From assembly GCA_015680685.1 (NCBI GenBank), contig MNCI01000970.1, positions 338,979 to 402,978 of the forward strand: a DNA stretch of 64,000 bases, written 5' to 3'. Below the pieces are notes generated by a model. It saw nothing but the letters and a program-made list of their open reading frames with translations, made no database searches and was not told the DNA's origin. Positions 1-11,970 of this stretch are shown here, in pieces. The translations under genes and the position numbers were made by a program. Positions within the stretch are counted from its first letter, which is position 1, and each line of letters opens with the position of its first letter. The stretch comes from Gnetum montanum (Eukaryota; Streptophyta; Gnetopsida; Gnetales; Gnetaceae).

Positions 1-653
1 ATAATTGGAAGTTAATACACACTCTCCACTTGCCCCCCTTCCTTAGAACAATTAGCAAAGGACTAACCCATTTGTTGTCTGTAATGGGATAAATGAATCC
101 TACCTTTAGTAACTTTTCCAACTCCTACTTGATTACTTTAAGCTTTGGACTTAGCCTTCACTACGGTTGGTGTCATGGTTTCACCACTAGATCAGTGTAT
201 ATCCGATGTTGATAGATTTAAGGATCAATGCTAGTATCATAAGACCAAGCAAATGCTTTTGGTCACTTATTAATCACTTCCAATAACTTCTTCTTTTATT
301 CCTTGTCCAAGTTGACATTGATGATGATTGGCTTCTTATTGTTTAAGAAATCATATTCCAGTGCTACTAGTAGGGCCTTTAATTCTAATGATTTTGTTTC
401 AACTTTGTCTAGGATCTCGAGTTGTCCCCATTCAATCTCTTCTTCTTAACATGAGTGTGGATAGGGGTGCCTTCTTCTTAATTTCTCTAACTTTTCTATT
501 TCTTCTACGTAGGCACTTATAATCTAGTTTTTGGGTTTCATGTATATTTTTTATTTAGTTTCTTTATCTATCATCAGTCACTAGATGCCTTCTTGCTAAG
601 TGGTTGCCACATATGGGCATCTCTTCACACACATCTCATCAACACATCTTTTT
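1..653 (-). pseudogene. E0: RT start and upstream linker of an old Athila-like Ty3/gypsy copy
   Basis: Read on the minus strand, the part nearest position 1 gives the entry to a reverse transcriptase: FIYPITDNKWVSPLLIV, then a Gly-Lys-Trp-Arg-Val-Cys stretch before the window edge cuts it. This matches the N-terminal RT fingers of plant Ty3/gypsy elements and the equivalent stretch of element A1 near 5278-5380. Upstream of it, toward 653, lies the protease-RT linker with several stops. The protease of the same copy continues at 10720-11111, on the far side of A1, so the two pieces were one pol gene before A1 landed in it. The copy is degenerate and not translatable. The RT identity is well supported; the exact linker limits are not. 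Confidence 0.7.
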
Positions 654-659
654 CATGTT
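654..659. repeat. Left target-site duplication of element A1 (CATGTT)
   Basis: CATGTT at 654-659 recurs directly after the right LTR at 10714-10719. Ty3/gypsy elements usually duplicate 5 bp, so CATGT plus one matching base is likely. The left LTR has a mutated second base, which leaves its start uncertain by one position. Confidence 0.6.
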
Positions 660-1545
660 TCATGAATCATGTTTAATTGTGCTCTAATAGTAGATACGTG
701 ACATCAGAGCCTTGATATTGGATACACAATATCAGACTCCAAGATGCGATGTCGAATATCTAATATTGTGGGGTATGTGCCGACCTATAAATATAGCACT
801 TGGGCACATGATTTTGGGAATAGTTTTTCATCATAGCATAGCAAAACTCTTGTAATTTCTTTTTTTCTAGAGTTAGAATATTTTCCAAAGTGCCTACAAT
901 AGGAGTCATTGAGTGTACGGATCTTTATTTGAACATTGTTGTACCTAAGAATGGTAGTCTGTGCAGAAATAAAGATGAGCTTTCTGATCAAACCTTGCAA
1001 CACCTTAACTAGCATAGTTATTTTATTCATGCATTTAATGTTGCATGAAATTTCATTTAATTCTTCCAAGTAATTAAGCCAAAGTAAGCTAATTAGATTC
1101 AATAGTAGTCCATTAATTAAGCACATTAGTACGACCACTTTGAGCATGCATATGACTCTTGGTAATCCCAACAATGCTTAATGTTTGGTAATCCAACACT
1201 GTTATACATGTTTAGGATGTGCCCAGAAAGTGGGATCAGATACTTATGTTAGGATAGTTAGTTATTGATTAGCAATTAGATTAAGTTAAATTAATTATAA
1301 ATTACATTTCAACCTATTCTTAATTGTAGAAAAATAAAATATAAAATACTAGAAAATCATGTGCCTCAATTAAGCACACAATTAAGCTTCACAAGTATAG
1401 TTGAGAAGACAATGATTATCACTATTAGATTTCACATCTTGGAACCAATGTACTTAAGAGCTTAAGGTCTACAAAATTCAATCAAATCATGCATGAACAT
1501 TTGTGATTCGTATGGTTGAGCATAGGGGTACCTAGTTGCTCATCA
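660..1545 (+). repeat. 5' LTR of A1
   Basis: This aligns along its length with 9852-10713. It ends CTCATCA, and the 3' copy starts TGATGA, so the family termini are TGATGA...TCATCA; here the second base has become C. U3 carries AATATC/GATGTC-type words, then a TATA box (TATAAATA, 786-793). An AATAAA at 968-973 lies in the R region shared by all copies. The primer binding site follows directly. Confidence 0.85.
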
Positions 1546-1546
1546 T

Positions 1547-1564
1547 TGGCATCGTTGCTAGAGA
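1547..1564 (+). other. Primer binding site of A1 (tRNA-Asp type)
   Basis: TGGCATCGTTGCTAGAGA begins two bases after the LTR. It resembles the TGGCGCCGTTGCCGGGGA site used by Athila-type elements, complementary to the 3' end of tRNA-Asp, with several C-to-T or G-to-A changes. Confidence 0.7.
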
Positions 1565-1699
1565 CCTTTAGCTATTACATGTGCTATCTAGGACTTAGTG
1601 GAAAATTATTCATGATCATTGGAACAAACCTTAGGGTCACATCATATCTTAAAATTACTACAACAATTTTAAGAGACACACTGCAATTTTTATTTTCTA

Positions 1700-4250
1700 A
1701 CACAGTATGTCTTCTTCTCACAAGAGTGATTCTCTGCCCAAGTCTAATGAAATGAATTAGTAGGTGCCCCAACAATATCACGTGGTATATGCTCATCCTG
1801 ATGAGTATGTATCCAACTTCACCTTCATCCTACACTAGGATGAACTGCTATGATGGCATGACATTAAGGGCAACATTATGTTACCACCAAATTCAGCTGT
1901 TCCTGCAATGCTTCACCAAAATCTTATGTGTTTGTACCTCCAAGAACTTTATGCTAAGTACATTGTGTAAGATATTGATGCCAAGGATTATCATCCCACT
2001 AATGCACAACATCTAAGGGCTCGCCAGTTAGAGCAGAACTATGAATCTGTGAAGGGAAAGTGGTGCACTAATTCACTGTACTTGCCATACCAAAAAGATG
2101 ATGGAGAACCATTTTCTGGGGATTTTCCATTAGGTAAAACTTCTCTTTTAACTTCGATGAAGGAGGTCAAAACTAGAACCTACAATCCACAATCCATAAT
2201 TTGGGTTCTAGCCAAAACAAATCCAAAGACAAAGGAGAATCTAAGGAGGTGAGTAACAACAAGGATGCAGACAAGAAACCTAATCATGATCATGGTCACA
2301 ATCATTAAAGAGGAGGTAGCAAGCACCATGATGGTGCTAGTCATCCTTCCTCTTCACCTTCCCATCATTTTCTTCTTTTGGCTCTGACTGCAATTGTAGG
2401 GGGCATGATCATAATGGAGGTGACCGATGAGACTGAGATAATTGAAGGGATCATTAGGCAAGTCAAGACTAGGGGCATGAGCATTCAAGAGAGACCTAAT
2501 ACCATGAATGAAGGGGTAACAAAGGGCACCATGTGCACCAAAATAAGGACCTCGATGAGCCTTTACTTACTACTTAGAGTATGCTAAAAATTGTAGAGGC
2601 AGTGAGAATTCCCACAAGGCACATAAAAGATAGTTGGATCAAGAGGCTAGACATGAACAATATCCCTAGATTCAAAAGGGAATACAACTTAGATTTGCAG
2701 AACCATCTCCAAGCTTTCCAAGATGCATGTGCCTTGTAGAATATAGAAAATGAGTGGAAAAAGCTTAAGTTGTTCCATAGGACACTCATTAAAGAAGTAA
2801 AAAACTAGAACCAATCCTTAGAATCAGAATCTATCAAATGGTGGAATATAATGCTTGAACTATTTAATCAAAAGTATCAAACGTACTCTTGACTGTCCAA
2901 CTTGAGGAGGCAAATCCAAGGATGGAAACAAGGAACACATGAAGCCTTGGATGCCACCATGGGCTGATACTATTCCTTATTTACAAATGTCCTGGCCAAG
3001 GTTATTCTTAATGGGAGAAACTTCACGACATCGTAGATGGGCTCTAATTAGAAATGAGGAGAGCTCTTGGCATCTATGCCCAAGGGTGATTGTCAAAATT
3101 AAAAGCCCATCAAATTCAACAATTAATTAAGTAGGTAGCAAAAGAATAAGGAGAGTTGAGGAAATGAGAAAGTGCAGAAGAGTACAACTATGATCCTTCC
3201 ATTTGTAAGAGGGAGGTTTGATTCTATGATAATGAGGAAGAATCATCACTTGATGAGATGGTGAATTGGAAAACCTTGCCACTTCAAAAATTTCAATTTA
3301 AAATTCTGGCCAAGGTTGATTAGTTATGGGGACTCCATGGATAGCAGATTTCAAGTTGTCCTAAAAATTAATGAGGAATCTAAAGAACAAGCTATTGATT
3401 GTAAGCACAAGAGGTACAAGGAAGTTGAATGTGCCAATCAAAGAGGTAAGGGAAAGATTGCTACAATAGAGGAAGTTTTGAGAATCGAATCAGTTGATGA
3501 TGGTGGGTGTAACATCTACTATTATGTACATCCTAAGGAATGTTATCCTATTGTGTCACACTTATAACAATCTAGGATGTGTGCTCTGAATCCATGACTA
3601 GTACAAAGGCAAACACACAGAAGATTGCCTTATCCTCAAAGCAATTCTAGGTAGTTCCACCAGTAACAACAGCATTATCCAAGTAGAACTCCACTACAAC
3701 CATACGAGCAGTATCAACAGTGGCAACAACCACAATCATGGGCACTAGCACTACTAAGGCAATAATGCCCTTACAAACAACTTGATCCATATGGGTATTA
3801 CATTCAGTAACCCTTGTCTCCATGTGACTCTTCTAGTCATGTTCCTACTTTCCAATCTTACTACTACCCTCTTGATTATTATCAAACTCATTCTCCACAT
3901 GCAAGGAGGGATACCACCTTTTACCCTTATCCTCCTCTTGCTCTTGCACATCTTCCTCCACCCTCAACATAACTACCACCTACTCCATCTCTGCAAGATA
4001 AACTCCTAGCTCAACTACAACAACACAATGCCACTATTGATTCATCAACCAAGTGGTTCAAACACTCAATCTAAGAAAAGACCTTTCTTCTGACCCAATA
4101 GTCCACCTAAGCCCTCACATACACTTGTGGTTGGCAACCTTGTTTCTCCATCTCCCTCCGTACCCAATTCCTATGAGTCCCTTCAAACCAAATACCACCC
4201 AAGATCCATACTGTTACGCTTACTCATGCATTATCTAATTGAATCTATGT
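1700..4250 (+). pseudogene. A1 gag, broken
   Basis: The reading frame is broken by many stops but follows the gag of M2 (58510-61062, minus) and P2 (from 63261). An N-terminal block contains a Tyr-Val-Ser-Asn-Phe-Thr-Phe-Ile-Leu-His motif near 1800-1830, and a central block near 2610-3000 matches the capsid-like part of M2 (motifs IPRF and MLELFN). A C-terminal block near 3320-3590 contains CNIYYYVHPKECYP, whose M2 counterpart has a Cys/His arrangement. Low-complexity Pro/Gln-rich sequence follows to ~4250. Gag would form the particle shell that packages element RNA in the cytoplasm. No open frame here exceeds about 85 codons, so this is a relic. Confidence 0.65.
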
Positions 4251-4289
4251 TGGCAACCTTTCCAAGAAATTATTAGATCCTCGAAGTCC

Positions 4290-4710
4290 TCTTATTTATT
4301 TGCAAATTGATGGGAATGAACTATACAAAGCTCTTCTTAATTCAAGTTCTAGTGTCAACGTAATTTCTCATAAAATGTATACTACATGGAACCTACCTCC
4401 TCTCAAGAAGAGGAATATTAGATTAGAATTGGCAAACCAGTCCATCATTATTCCATTGGGATAGGTAGAAGACATTGTAACCATTGTCTATGGGTGGTCT
4501 TATCTTGCTGATTTCCTAGTGATCAAGGTGGAGAACTATAAAGGGGAATTCCTAATCATCATGGGAAGGGCATGGCTAAGCACCATTGATACAAGAATGG
4601 GGATCAAAGGTCTTTCCCTAGAAATATCTAAAGACAATGCATTCAAGAAGATCAAGAAAAAGCAAGTTCCATGCATCATGTACAATAATATAGGGTGCAA
4701 TTATGTGTAG
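4290..4710 (+). pseudogene. A1 aspartic protease (retropepsin) relic
   Basis: The translation follows the Athila-type retropepsin: an ALLNSSSSVNVIS stretch at the active-site position, then a Leu-Glu-Leu-Ala-Asn-Gln-Ser loop, a GWSYLADFLV strand and an IIMGRAWLS block near the C-terminal psi-loop. The catalytic Asp expected in the D-S/T-G triad is Asn here (codon 4339-4341), and the Gly is Ser, so the enzyme would be inactive. One in-frame stop lies near 4463. The same domain is better kept in M2 at 58078-58461, where the triad reads Asp-Ser-Gly. It would release Gag and Pol proteins from the polyprotein. Confidence 0.75.
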
Positions 4711-4785
4711 AAACTCTAATCAGTAAAACAAGCATCCATCTCTACATGTAATCAGTGTGCACCAAAAGCTATTATTCAAAGGTCT

Positions 4786-5007
4786 TTGTATGCAGAAGCC
4801 ACAAAACAAGAGGGCACCCAATGGCTAACTACCAATTCTGAGAGTAACACACTTTGCATAGAACCTACTGAGAGCCTAACATGTGCATATGTTGAAGGTA
4901 TGGATGAACTAGACCAAGTTCATCACCAACTCTCTAATATTATAAATGTTAATATCTATTGGGGAGAGTTGGAAATTCCTGAAAATTTCAAAAGCCCCTT
5001 GAATTAA
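4786..5007 (+). pseudogene. A1 protease-RT linker segment
   Basis: This 73-codon open stretch lies between protease and RT. Its start (Tyr-Ala-Glu-Ala-Thr and following) resembles the M2 segment near 57950-58040 that starts Leu-Tyr-Val-Ala-Thr-Thr-Gln-Glu. I assign no enzymatic function. It is kept as a landmark because the M2 deletion begins just beyond this part of pol. Confidence 0.5.
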
Positions 5008-5229
5008 AAACTTTACTTTCTAGCATGGAATATGTATTCTTAAAAAATGAAAAGTTGGTAATAATTAATGCAAATATTGCTCCACAAGAAAACAGATGCT
5101 ATTAAAAGTGGTTGAAAAATGGTCAGCTGCCTTTACTTGGTCATATCTTGAACTCATAGGGATTGATCCTCAAATATGCCAGCATTGTATCTACATTGAC
5201 CCAACTGTGAAGCCAAAGAGCTAGCCATA

Positions 5230-6480
5230 GAGATGATTGAATCCCAAATTGAAGTAGATCATCAAAAAGGAAATCAAGCAACTCCTCAAGGCTAGGTTCA
5301 TCTATCCCATTGTGGATAGTGAGTGGATTAGTCCACTCATTATTCTACTAAAGAAAGGAGGCAAGTGATAGGTCTACATCGATTTTTAGCTACTAAATAT
5401 GGCAACATTCAAGGATCATTTTCCATTGTCATTAATTGATTAGGTGTTAGACACAATATCTGGGCATTGCTATTATAGTTTTCTAGATGGTTATAGTGGT
5501 TATAGCCAAATCCAAATCACACTAGAGGACTAGGCCAAAACAACATTCACAAGTCTTTGGAGGACTTTTGCATATCGCAAGATGCCTTTTGGTCTATGCA
5601 ATGCTCTACTACTTTTTAATGCTTAGTCTTAAGAATTTTTCAATAGCAAATTAGTAGTGGTGTGGAGGTCTTAATGGATGGCTTCTACACCTATGGAGCT
5701 ACATTCGAGCAAGCCCTAGACTACCTTGAGTAAGTACTAAGAAGATGTGTTGAAACAAATCTACAACTCAATTGGCAAAAGATTCATCTGACGGTCCAAG
5801 AGGGCATTGTATTGGGGCACAAAATATCACAAGTAAGAATTGAGGTTGATCCCAAAAAAATCAAAATCATCTAAGGAATAACTCACTAACCAGAAATAGT
5901 CAAAGATGTTCTGTCATTCCTTGGACACACTGGCTACTACCAGCGATTCATAGAGAATTTCTCTAAGATCACAAAATCATTGGTTAAGTTGACAAAGACA
6001 AATATCCCATTTTTCTAGACCACAGAATGTGAGAAAGCATTCCAACAACTGAACAAGAAACTTGTAGAAACTCCAATTCTGCAGGTACCCAACTAGCTTA
6101 GACCATTCCATGTTATGACAAATGCATCAAATTATGCCTTGGGAGCTATGCTTACATAGTTGGACAACAAGAAACATCCATATTACATCCACTGCATAAG
6201 CTAAAGCATTGTGTGTACATAACTGAACTACATCATTATCGAAAAAGAATTAATGGCAGTGGTGTTTTCCCTAGAGAGGTTCAAGCATTATGTGCTTGGA
6301 TACAAAGTGTTTGTGCACATTGACTACAACACCATCTGCTTCCTAATGAAAAAGCCAATAATGAGTCCCCATTTCATATAGTGGCTAGTGATCTTATAGG
6401 AATTCAATCTTATGATGGTAGATCAAAAGGGATCTAAGAATGTGGTCGATGACCACTTATCTCGATTGAAATGGGACAAT
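5230..6480 (+). pseudogene. A1 reverse transcriptase and RNase H relic
   Basis: RT motifs appear in order: ARFIYPIVDSEWISPLI (~5290-5345), a SFLDGYSGYSQIQI block (~5480-5520), an FTSLWRTFAYRKMPFGLCNA block (~5548-5606), the polymerase box and a LGHKIS thumb motif (~5814-5830). The polymerase box, normally Met-Asp-Asp-Phe in this lineage, reads Met-Asp-Gly-Phe at 5674-5685, so one catalytic Asp is lost. RNase H follows (~6106-6480), with a TNASNYALGAML block, an IIEKELMAVVF block and a terminal VVDDHLSRL block. Many in-frame stops and several frame changes interrupt it. RT and RNase H copy the element RNA into DNA; this copy could not. Confidence 0.8.
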
Positions 6481-6689
6481 AAAGAGAATGAAATCCCACC
6501 ATCTAATCAATTTTCTCATGAACTCCTCTTTGTTGGGGCTATAACTAAATAATTCCCCATTGAGCCTAAATGCTATGATGGCATTTTCACCTATTTTCTC
6601 TCCCAAGAGATGCCGCAAGGGTTGGACCACCACAAGAAATAATAGTTTCTTCACTAGGTAAAATGCTTCATGGAGATCAACGAGCATGT

Positions 6690-7830
6690 CTACAAGGTGT
6701 GCGTCAATGGCCTAGTTTGTGAATCTGTCCCTGATGCTGATCAACTATGTGATCTCTAAGATGCTCATGAGGGTCCTTGTGGGGGCCACTATGCTGGGAG
6801 ATGCATGGTCATTAAAATCCTAATAGCAAGGTACTATTGGCCAACAATATTTAGGGATTCTCATCAACATGTGCACTCTTGTGAATGTTGTCAACAAGAT
6901 GGTGAAATGATTGCTTGAATGGAGGGACCTCAATAGTGGATTCAACCACTAGACCCCTTTAACATTTAGGGCATTAATTTTGTGGGTCCCATCACATCCA
7001 TGTCAAATGAAAAGGCATACATCATAGTTGTTGTTGACTATTGTACGAAATGGATAGAAGTAGTAGTCATCACCAACTGTACGTCTTCTACTACTACTTG
7101 GTTTGTACAACAAAATGTTGTAAATAGGTTTGGTGTGGCACATGCATTAATTTATGATAATGGAACTCACTTTATAGGCACTACCTTTTAGAAACATATG
7201 TAACGGTTGGGGGTTGAACATAAACTAACAACACCCTACCACCCCCAAGCCAATGGTCAAGGTGAGGTTACCAATAGGAAAATCACAAAGATTCTAACAA
7301 GAACTATTAGCAAATATAAGAGAGATTGGAGCACAAAACTCAATGATGCCCTTTGGACCTACTGCTCAACATTGAAACTTCCTATAGGCTATTCTCCCTA
7401 TGAGCTAGTGTAAAAAAAATTACCAACACTTCCTATTCAATTTGAGCTCCATACACTTTCAATAGCCTGTGACCTCAACCTTGACTTAAGTCTAGCACAA
7501 AAAAAAAAAGATTAATGAATCTCAACTTGCTAAATGAAAATTGATTGATAGCCATCTCATCTAACAAGTTGCACAAGGCATTCAACAAAAAAAATCATGA
7601 CCTTAGAATTAGGAAACTCAAATCTCAACCTGGAGTTGAGGTCCTCTACTGGAACCCCACAAACATACCTCAACAAACTAAGTTTCAGATGTTGTGGAAA
7701 GGATCTTACATCATTTATAAAAATTTTTCTTTTAGAGCCATGATGATCTACAAACCTGAGAGCCTAGACAAGAAATAGCTAGTCAACATACAACAATTCA
7801 AACCTTTCCATGAGCCTAAGTAAGCTAGGT
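6690..7830 (+). pseudogene. A1 integrase relic
   Basis: A zinc-binding HHCC region lies at ~6755-6905 (DAHEGPCGGHYAGR, then the CECC pair). The catalytic core follows: GINFVGP near 6970, where the first catalytic Asp is Asn; IYDNGTHFIG near 7155-7185, where the second Asp is kept; and YHPQANGQGEVTNR near 7240-7280, where the Glu is kept. The C-terminal part (7545-7778, then in frame after a stop to ~7820) has GVEVLYWNP, LWKGSYII and NIQQFKPFHEP. No chromodomain is seen after it, consistent with a non-chromovirus. The relic is interrupted by stops at ~7190 and ~7411 and by the A-rich stretch at 7500-7510. Confidence 0.8.
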
Positions 7831-9839
7831 CAACAAATGCCTCATCAGATGGACAACCATGCTCAATATTTCAAATCTCCTCCTATCAACTTAGTTGTGG
7901 GGGAGATGGCCATCCATGTTTAATATATAAGTGGCTCCTCAGTTTTCATCTTTTTGAATTACACATTTTGTTTTACACCTTGTTACTTTTATAATTTTTT
8001 GTTTTACACATCCTTTATCTTAGACCTCTTTGTTTTTACATTATTAAGTTTTCAAAATTTTTGTTTTACAACATCATTAGTATGTACTATTTTTCTTAAA
8101 TATTCTACAATTTCTTGTATATTTTCCTTTCTTTGGATGTGATTTTCTTATTATATTTTAATAATAACGTGCCTTATTGCCAACTAGGTATAGTGTGGTT
8201 TGATTGATTTGGGCATGTACTATTTGGTTATGTGATTGTTAGTGTCTAGATTCTAGCTTTGAGTTTTGTTACTAATAACTTGGACATGGTTTCTTTTTTG
8301 TGCAATAGGTAGTAAGTTCACAACATCCACCCATCCAAAAACTCTATGGTTTTCCTTATTTTGGAAGTATGAGGTTCCTTTTCCATTCATAAAACTTTAA
8401 CGAATTTGTGACCTTGGTAGTTTTTGGAATTAGAAAGGATTCAAAGGTTTGAATAGGGTGTGACTTCAAGGGGGTTCTGTACTCTTTGTGCCTTTCTACT
8501 TACTTGGGTGAATGTGTGTTTTCATAGATTTCTTACCATTTTATGTCAATCAATAATAAGAGGTTAAATAAATCTTTGCATGGTGTGGTTCCCATTCAAA
8601 AAAAATGATGGAAGTTCCAAGCACATCCCTTAGACAAAATAAATAGGCTACAAGCACTAGTTATGGGATTAGAAAGACATGTTACGCATGTCTAAAGGTC
8701 CCCTCTAACTAAGGACCCTTTCTCATTTCTTACTTCTCTTTTCTTCTTTAATAAGAAATGGTGGTTGTTCTATGGAAGCACTCTTATGTCTCAGGGGAGT
8801 GGACTGGTCTTAGAATGGTGATGTGATGTCACTAAACATGGTTGGTTTTAGTCTAGACTAAGGATGGATTTTATCAAGTCATTTAACCACAAAATTCACA
8901 AGGGACTTCATGTAACCTTAATCGGGAACTCCATTCCACTCTCTCTCTCATCCACATATGCTTTCCATGTCTCACGTTATTGCTAATTTCATGTTCTTGT
9001 TTGATGTGTCAAAATTCTCAGCTAGTTTCTTCTAGGTTTTTGTACTTAACTTTCTGTAATCATTAATCATCCATGGGGCCCATGGACTCCTTATTTTGAA
9101 GTTATGCAAGGGTAATAAAGGGCTTATGCCTACTTTGGGGAGGATCCACTTGCATACCATTTGGTTGGGTTAGTTAAGTTCTTTATCCTTAGACATTATC
9201 ATAATCAAATCATTTTGTGTACCCCATCAATGACATCTAATTGTGTGCATCTGTACAACGTTTTTAATGAAATCCTCTTTTTATTGTTGTGAATTCTTAA
9301 ATCCTCTTCAAGCATTTCATGCATATGAACTTTTCAGAATTTAATGGATCACTTATCCATTTCACCCTATTTTTAAGTTTTCCAACTAACACTAATAAAG
9401 AAACCAATCCACCATAATCACAACCTAGTCAAGTATAACCACCTATGAGACAAGGTTCTTAAAAGCTATAAGTTACACATTGCACACTAATCTGTACTTT
9501 TATTATGATTGTAGTGGGAAGCATGGATTGGAAGTGAGATTGTCTTCAGCAAGGAAGAAGTAACAGAACCATGCAATGAGGATCATTCATGATCATCGGA
9601 TCTTCTCTCTTGTTCTTCAACTACCAAAGAAGTTGGATGTCAATTTTGTATAGGGTGTTCAATTCTATTATCATGAACACCCAATTTTGTCAATGATTGT
9701 AATCCATACACTTAAGCACTTAGTGTTTATCTATTCCATCTGAGTTAGTTTGTATGTCAGTCAATAATCCCATACCTACTCAATATTTTATAAAGAACTT
9801 GTTCCTCCTCTGGTTCACTTGAGGACAAGTTTTCATTCA
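7831..9839 (+). other. A1 long 3' non-coding region between pol and the polypurine tract
   Basis: About 2 kb has no open frame worth calling. It is alignable by eye with the same interval of M1 (11978-13745) and M2 (55792-57770), both read on the minus strand. A 17-base word shared by all three (TCTTTGCATGGTGTGGT in this orientation) lies at 8573-8589. Athila elements elsewhere carry an env-like or uncharacterised 3' region here; I see no credible envelope protein. Confidence 0.6.
7962..8075 (+). repeat. Interspersed TTTTGTTTTACA motifs after pol in A1
   Basis: The 12-base word TTTTGTTTTACA and close variants occur about four to five times in ~115 bp, soon after the end of the integrase frame. 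The reverse-complement motif is repeated at the same relative place in M1 (13755-13850) and M2 (57598-57715). Confidence 0.65.
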
Positions 9840-9840
9840 G

Positions 9841-9851
9841 TCGTGGGAGTA
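9841..9851 (+). other. Polypurine tract region of A1
   Basis: TCGTGGGAGTA directly precedes the TGATGA start of the 3' LTR. The matching sequences of M1 and M2, read on the minus strand, are GGGGGTA next to the LTR. This is where plus-strand DNA synthesis would be primed. Confidence 0.6.
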
Positions 9852-10713
9852 TGATGAATTGTGTTTAGTTGTACTTTGATATCAAATATGTGATATCAAA
9901 CCCCAAGATCTGATGTCGAATATCTGATATTGCGGGGTATGTGCTGACATATAAATATAGCCCTTGGGCACACAATTTCAAAGATAGTTTTTTCTCGTAG
10001 CATAGTGGAGCTCTTACAGTTTCCTTTCTTCAAAGTTAAAATATTTTCCAAAGTGCTTGTAGTAGGATTCATTGAGTGTATAGATCTTTATTCAAACATT
10101 ATTGTACCTGAGCATGGTAGTGTGTGTGGAAATAAAGATGAGCTTTCTGATCAAACCTTGTAGCACCTTGACTAGCTTAGTTATTTTATTCATGCATTTA
10201 ATGTTTTATGCAATTTCCTTTAATGCTTTCAAGTAATTAAGCCAAAGTAAGCTAATTGGATTCAATAGTAGTAAATTAATTAAGGACATAAGTATGACCA
10301 CTTCGAGCACGCATATGACTCTTGGTAATGCTAGCATCACTTAATGTTTGGTAATCCAGTAGTGTTATACGTGTTCAAAATGTGCTCGGAAAGTGGGATT
10401 AGATACTTATGTTAGGATAGTTAGTTATTGATTAGCAATTAGATTAAGTTAAATTGATTATAAATTATTTTTCAAACTATTTTTAATTGTAGATAAATAA
10501 AATATAAAATACTAAAAATCATGTGCCTCAATTATACTTAATCATACAATTAAGCTCCACAAGTATAGTTGAGAAGACAACAATTGTCAAGATTAGATTC
10601 CATATCTTGGAACCAATGTACTTAAGAGCTTAAGGTCTATGAAATTTGATTAGATCATGTGTGACTGGTTGTGATTGGTATGGTTGGGCATAGGGGTACC
10701 TAGCCACTCATCA
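9852..10713 (+). repeat. 3' LTR of A1
   Basis: It starts TGATGAATTG and ends CACTCATCA. The TATA box TATAAATA is at 9950-9957, preceded by GATATC and GATGTC words. It aligns with 660-1545 with scattered, mostly transition differences, which suggests an old insertion. Confidence 0.85.
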
Positions 10714-10719
10714 CATGTT
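10714..10719. repeat. Right target-site duplication of A1 (CATGTT)
   Basis: This is identical to 654-659. Sequence beyond it resumes the older element E0 on the minus strand. Confidence 0.6.
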
Positions 10720-11111
10720 GTGTTATTTTCCTGTTTAATTATCCATATTTTCTACATGCAATTGCACCCATTATTGTTGTATGTGATACATGGAACTCTG
10801 CATCTTTGGATGATTCCATCTTCATCTTCCTTGGAAATTTTCAAGGATAAGTCTCTAATACCAAGCTTAGAATATATAGTGCTAGGCCAAGCTCTTCCCA
10901 TAATAATAGAAAACTCTCCCTTATTTTTACCTACATGAATGACTAGATAATTAGCAAGATAAGACCAATCACTGATAGTAATGATCACATCATCCACCTA
11001 TCTTATTGGGACCTTGATTGACTAGTCTACAAGCTCTAATTGAAGGTTTCTTTTCTTTAATAATGGTAGATTCTAGGCCTTATACATATCTTGTGATATT
11101 AGGTTCACCCC
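10720..11111 (-). pseudogene. E0: protease fragment of the older Athila-like copy
   Basis: On the minus strand an open stretch (10997-10752) reads a VDDVIITISDWSYLANYLVI block, GEFSIIMGRAWPSTI, and a final VPCITYNNNGCNCM. This matches the second half of the A1 protease residue for residue at many positions. Upstream toward 11111 the GVNLIS part of the active-site region is still readable; the domain is then cut at 11111 by the LTR of M1. With the RT start at 1-653 it shows that E0 was a minus-strand element split by A1. It is not functional. Confidence 0.75.
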
Positions 11112-11970
11112 TGATGAGCAACAAGGTACCCCAATGCCCAACCATACGAATATGAGTGTTCACGCATGATCTGGTCGAACTCTGAGGATTAAGTGCTTAT
11201 GCACCTACACAGAACAAGGATGAGTTATGCAATCATTGTCTTCCCAAGCTTACTTGTAAGGCACAATTGTATGGTTAAGTAAACTCGAGGTATATGATTT
11301 TTTAATGTTCTTTATACTTTCTATCTTGGTCTCCTAAGTGTGTGAAATGAAAAGATTTAGTTAACTAATGGGTTTTGTAACTCTAATGTTAATCGAATCC
11401 TAACACCAGCATCTGTTCCCACTCTCTAGACACATCCCAAACCAGTGTAACACTATTGGGATTACCAAACGCTAGTCGTTACTAGGTTACCAAGTGTTCC
11501 ATGTATGCTTGAAGTGGCCATGTTGAGTGTGCTAATTTGTTGATAATTAATAATTCTATAGAAATAACATTGATTAACTAATGAGAGCATCAAATAATAG
11601 TAAATAACATTAAATGCAATAGTTAAGCTATTCTAAATGTTGCAAGGTTTATCACAAAGTTCATCTTTATTTCCGAACACAAGGTGTGCTTAGGTACACA
11701 ATGCTTAAATAAAGATCCATTCACCCTATGACTGCTACTATGGGCACTTAGAATAATTCTAACTCTGGAAAAGAAAAATTGCAAGAGTTTGGCTAAAGGA
11801 CTAAAAAATACTATGCAAAACCAAGCGCCCCTATCTCTAATGTATAGACAACAAGATAGGCTCTGACATTGCATGTCTGATATTGGGGATTCGATGTCAT
11901 GTGGCCAATCCAATATTGCATATTCGATATCGGGGGTCTGATATTGGGTCACTTATTTGGTAACTACTCA
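11112..11970 (-). repeat. 3' LTR of M1
   Basis: On the + strand it begins TGATGAGCAACAAGG and shows the family end (GGTACCCC, CAACCATACGAAT). It ends near ACTACTCA, next to TACCCCC, the reverse complement of the polypurine tract. AATAAAG words near 11705-11713 and GATATC/AATATTG words near 11880-11945 occupy the usual R and U3 places. Confidence 0.75.

Larger units (their letters stand above)
660..10713 (+). mobile_element. A1: full-length, decayed Athila-like Ty3/gypsy LTR retrotransposon
   Basis: Two direct LTRs (660-1545 and 9852-10713) enclose a tRNA-Asp-type primer binding site, a gag region, protease, RT, RNase H and integrase in the Ty3/gypsy order, a ~2 kb non-coding 3' region and a polypurine tract. 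The RT block Phe-Leu-Asp-Gly-Tyr-Ser-Gly-Tyr, the Met-Pro-Phe-Gly-Leu-Cys-Asn block, the protease shape and the primer site all point to the Athila lineage rather than Tat or chromoviruses. No chromodomain follows integrase. Stops and frameshifts are frequent and catalytic residues are replaced in protease, RT and integrase, so it is dead as an autonomous element. It sits inside the older minus-strand copy E0. It is the only copy in the window that keeps pol, so it is the reference for the deleted relatives M1 and M2. Confidence 0.85.

Noticed and set aside
785-1174. 129-codon minus-strand frame at the start of the window
   Set aside because: It lies wholly inside the A1 5' LTR, antisense to it, and is interrupted in the 3' LTR copy.
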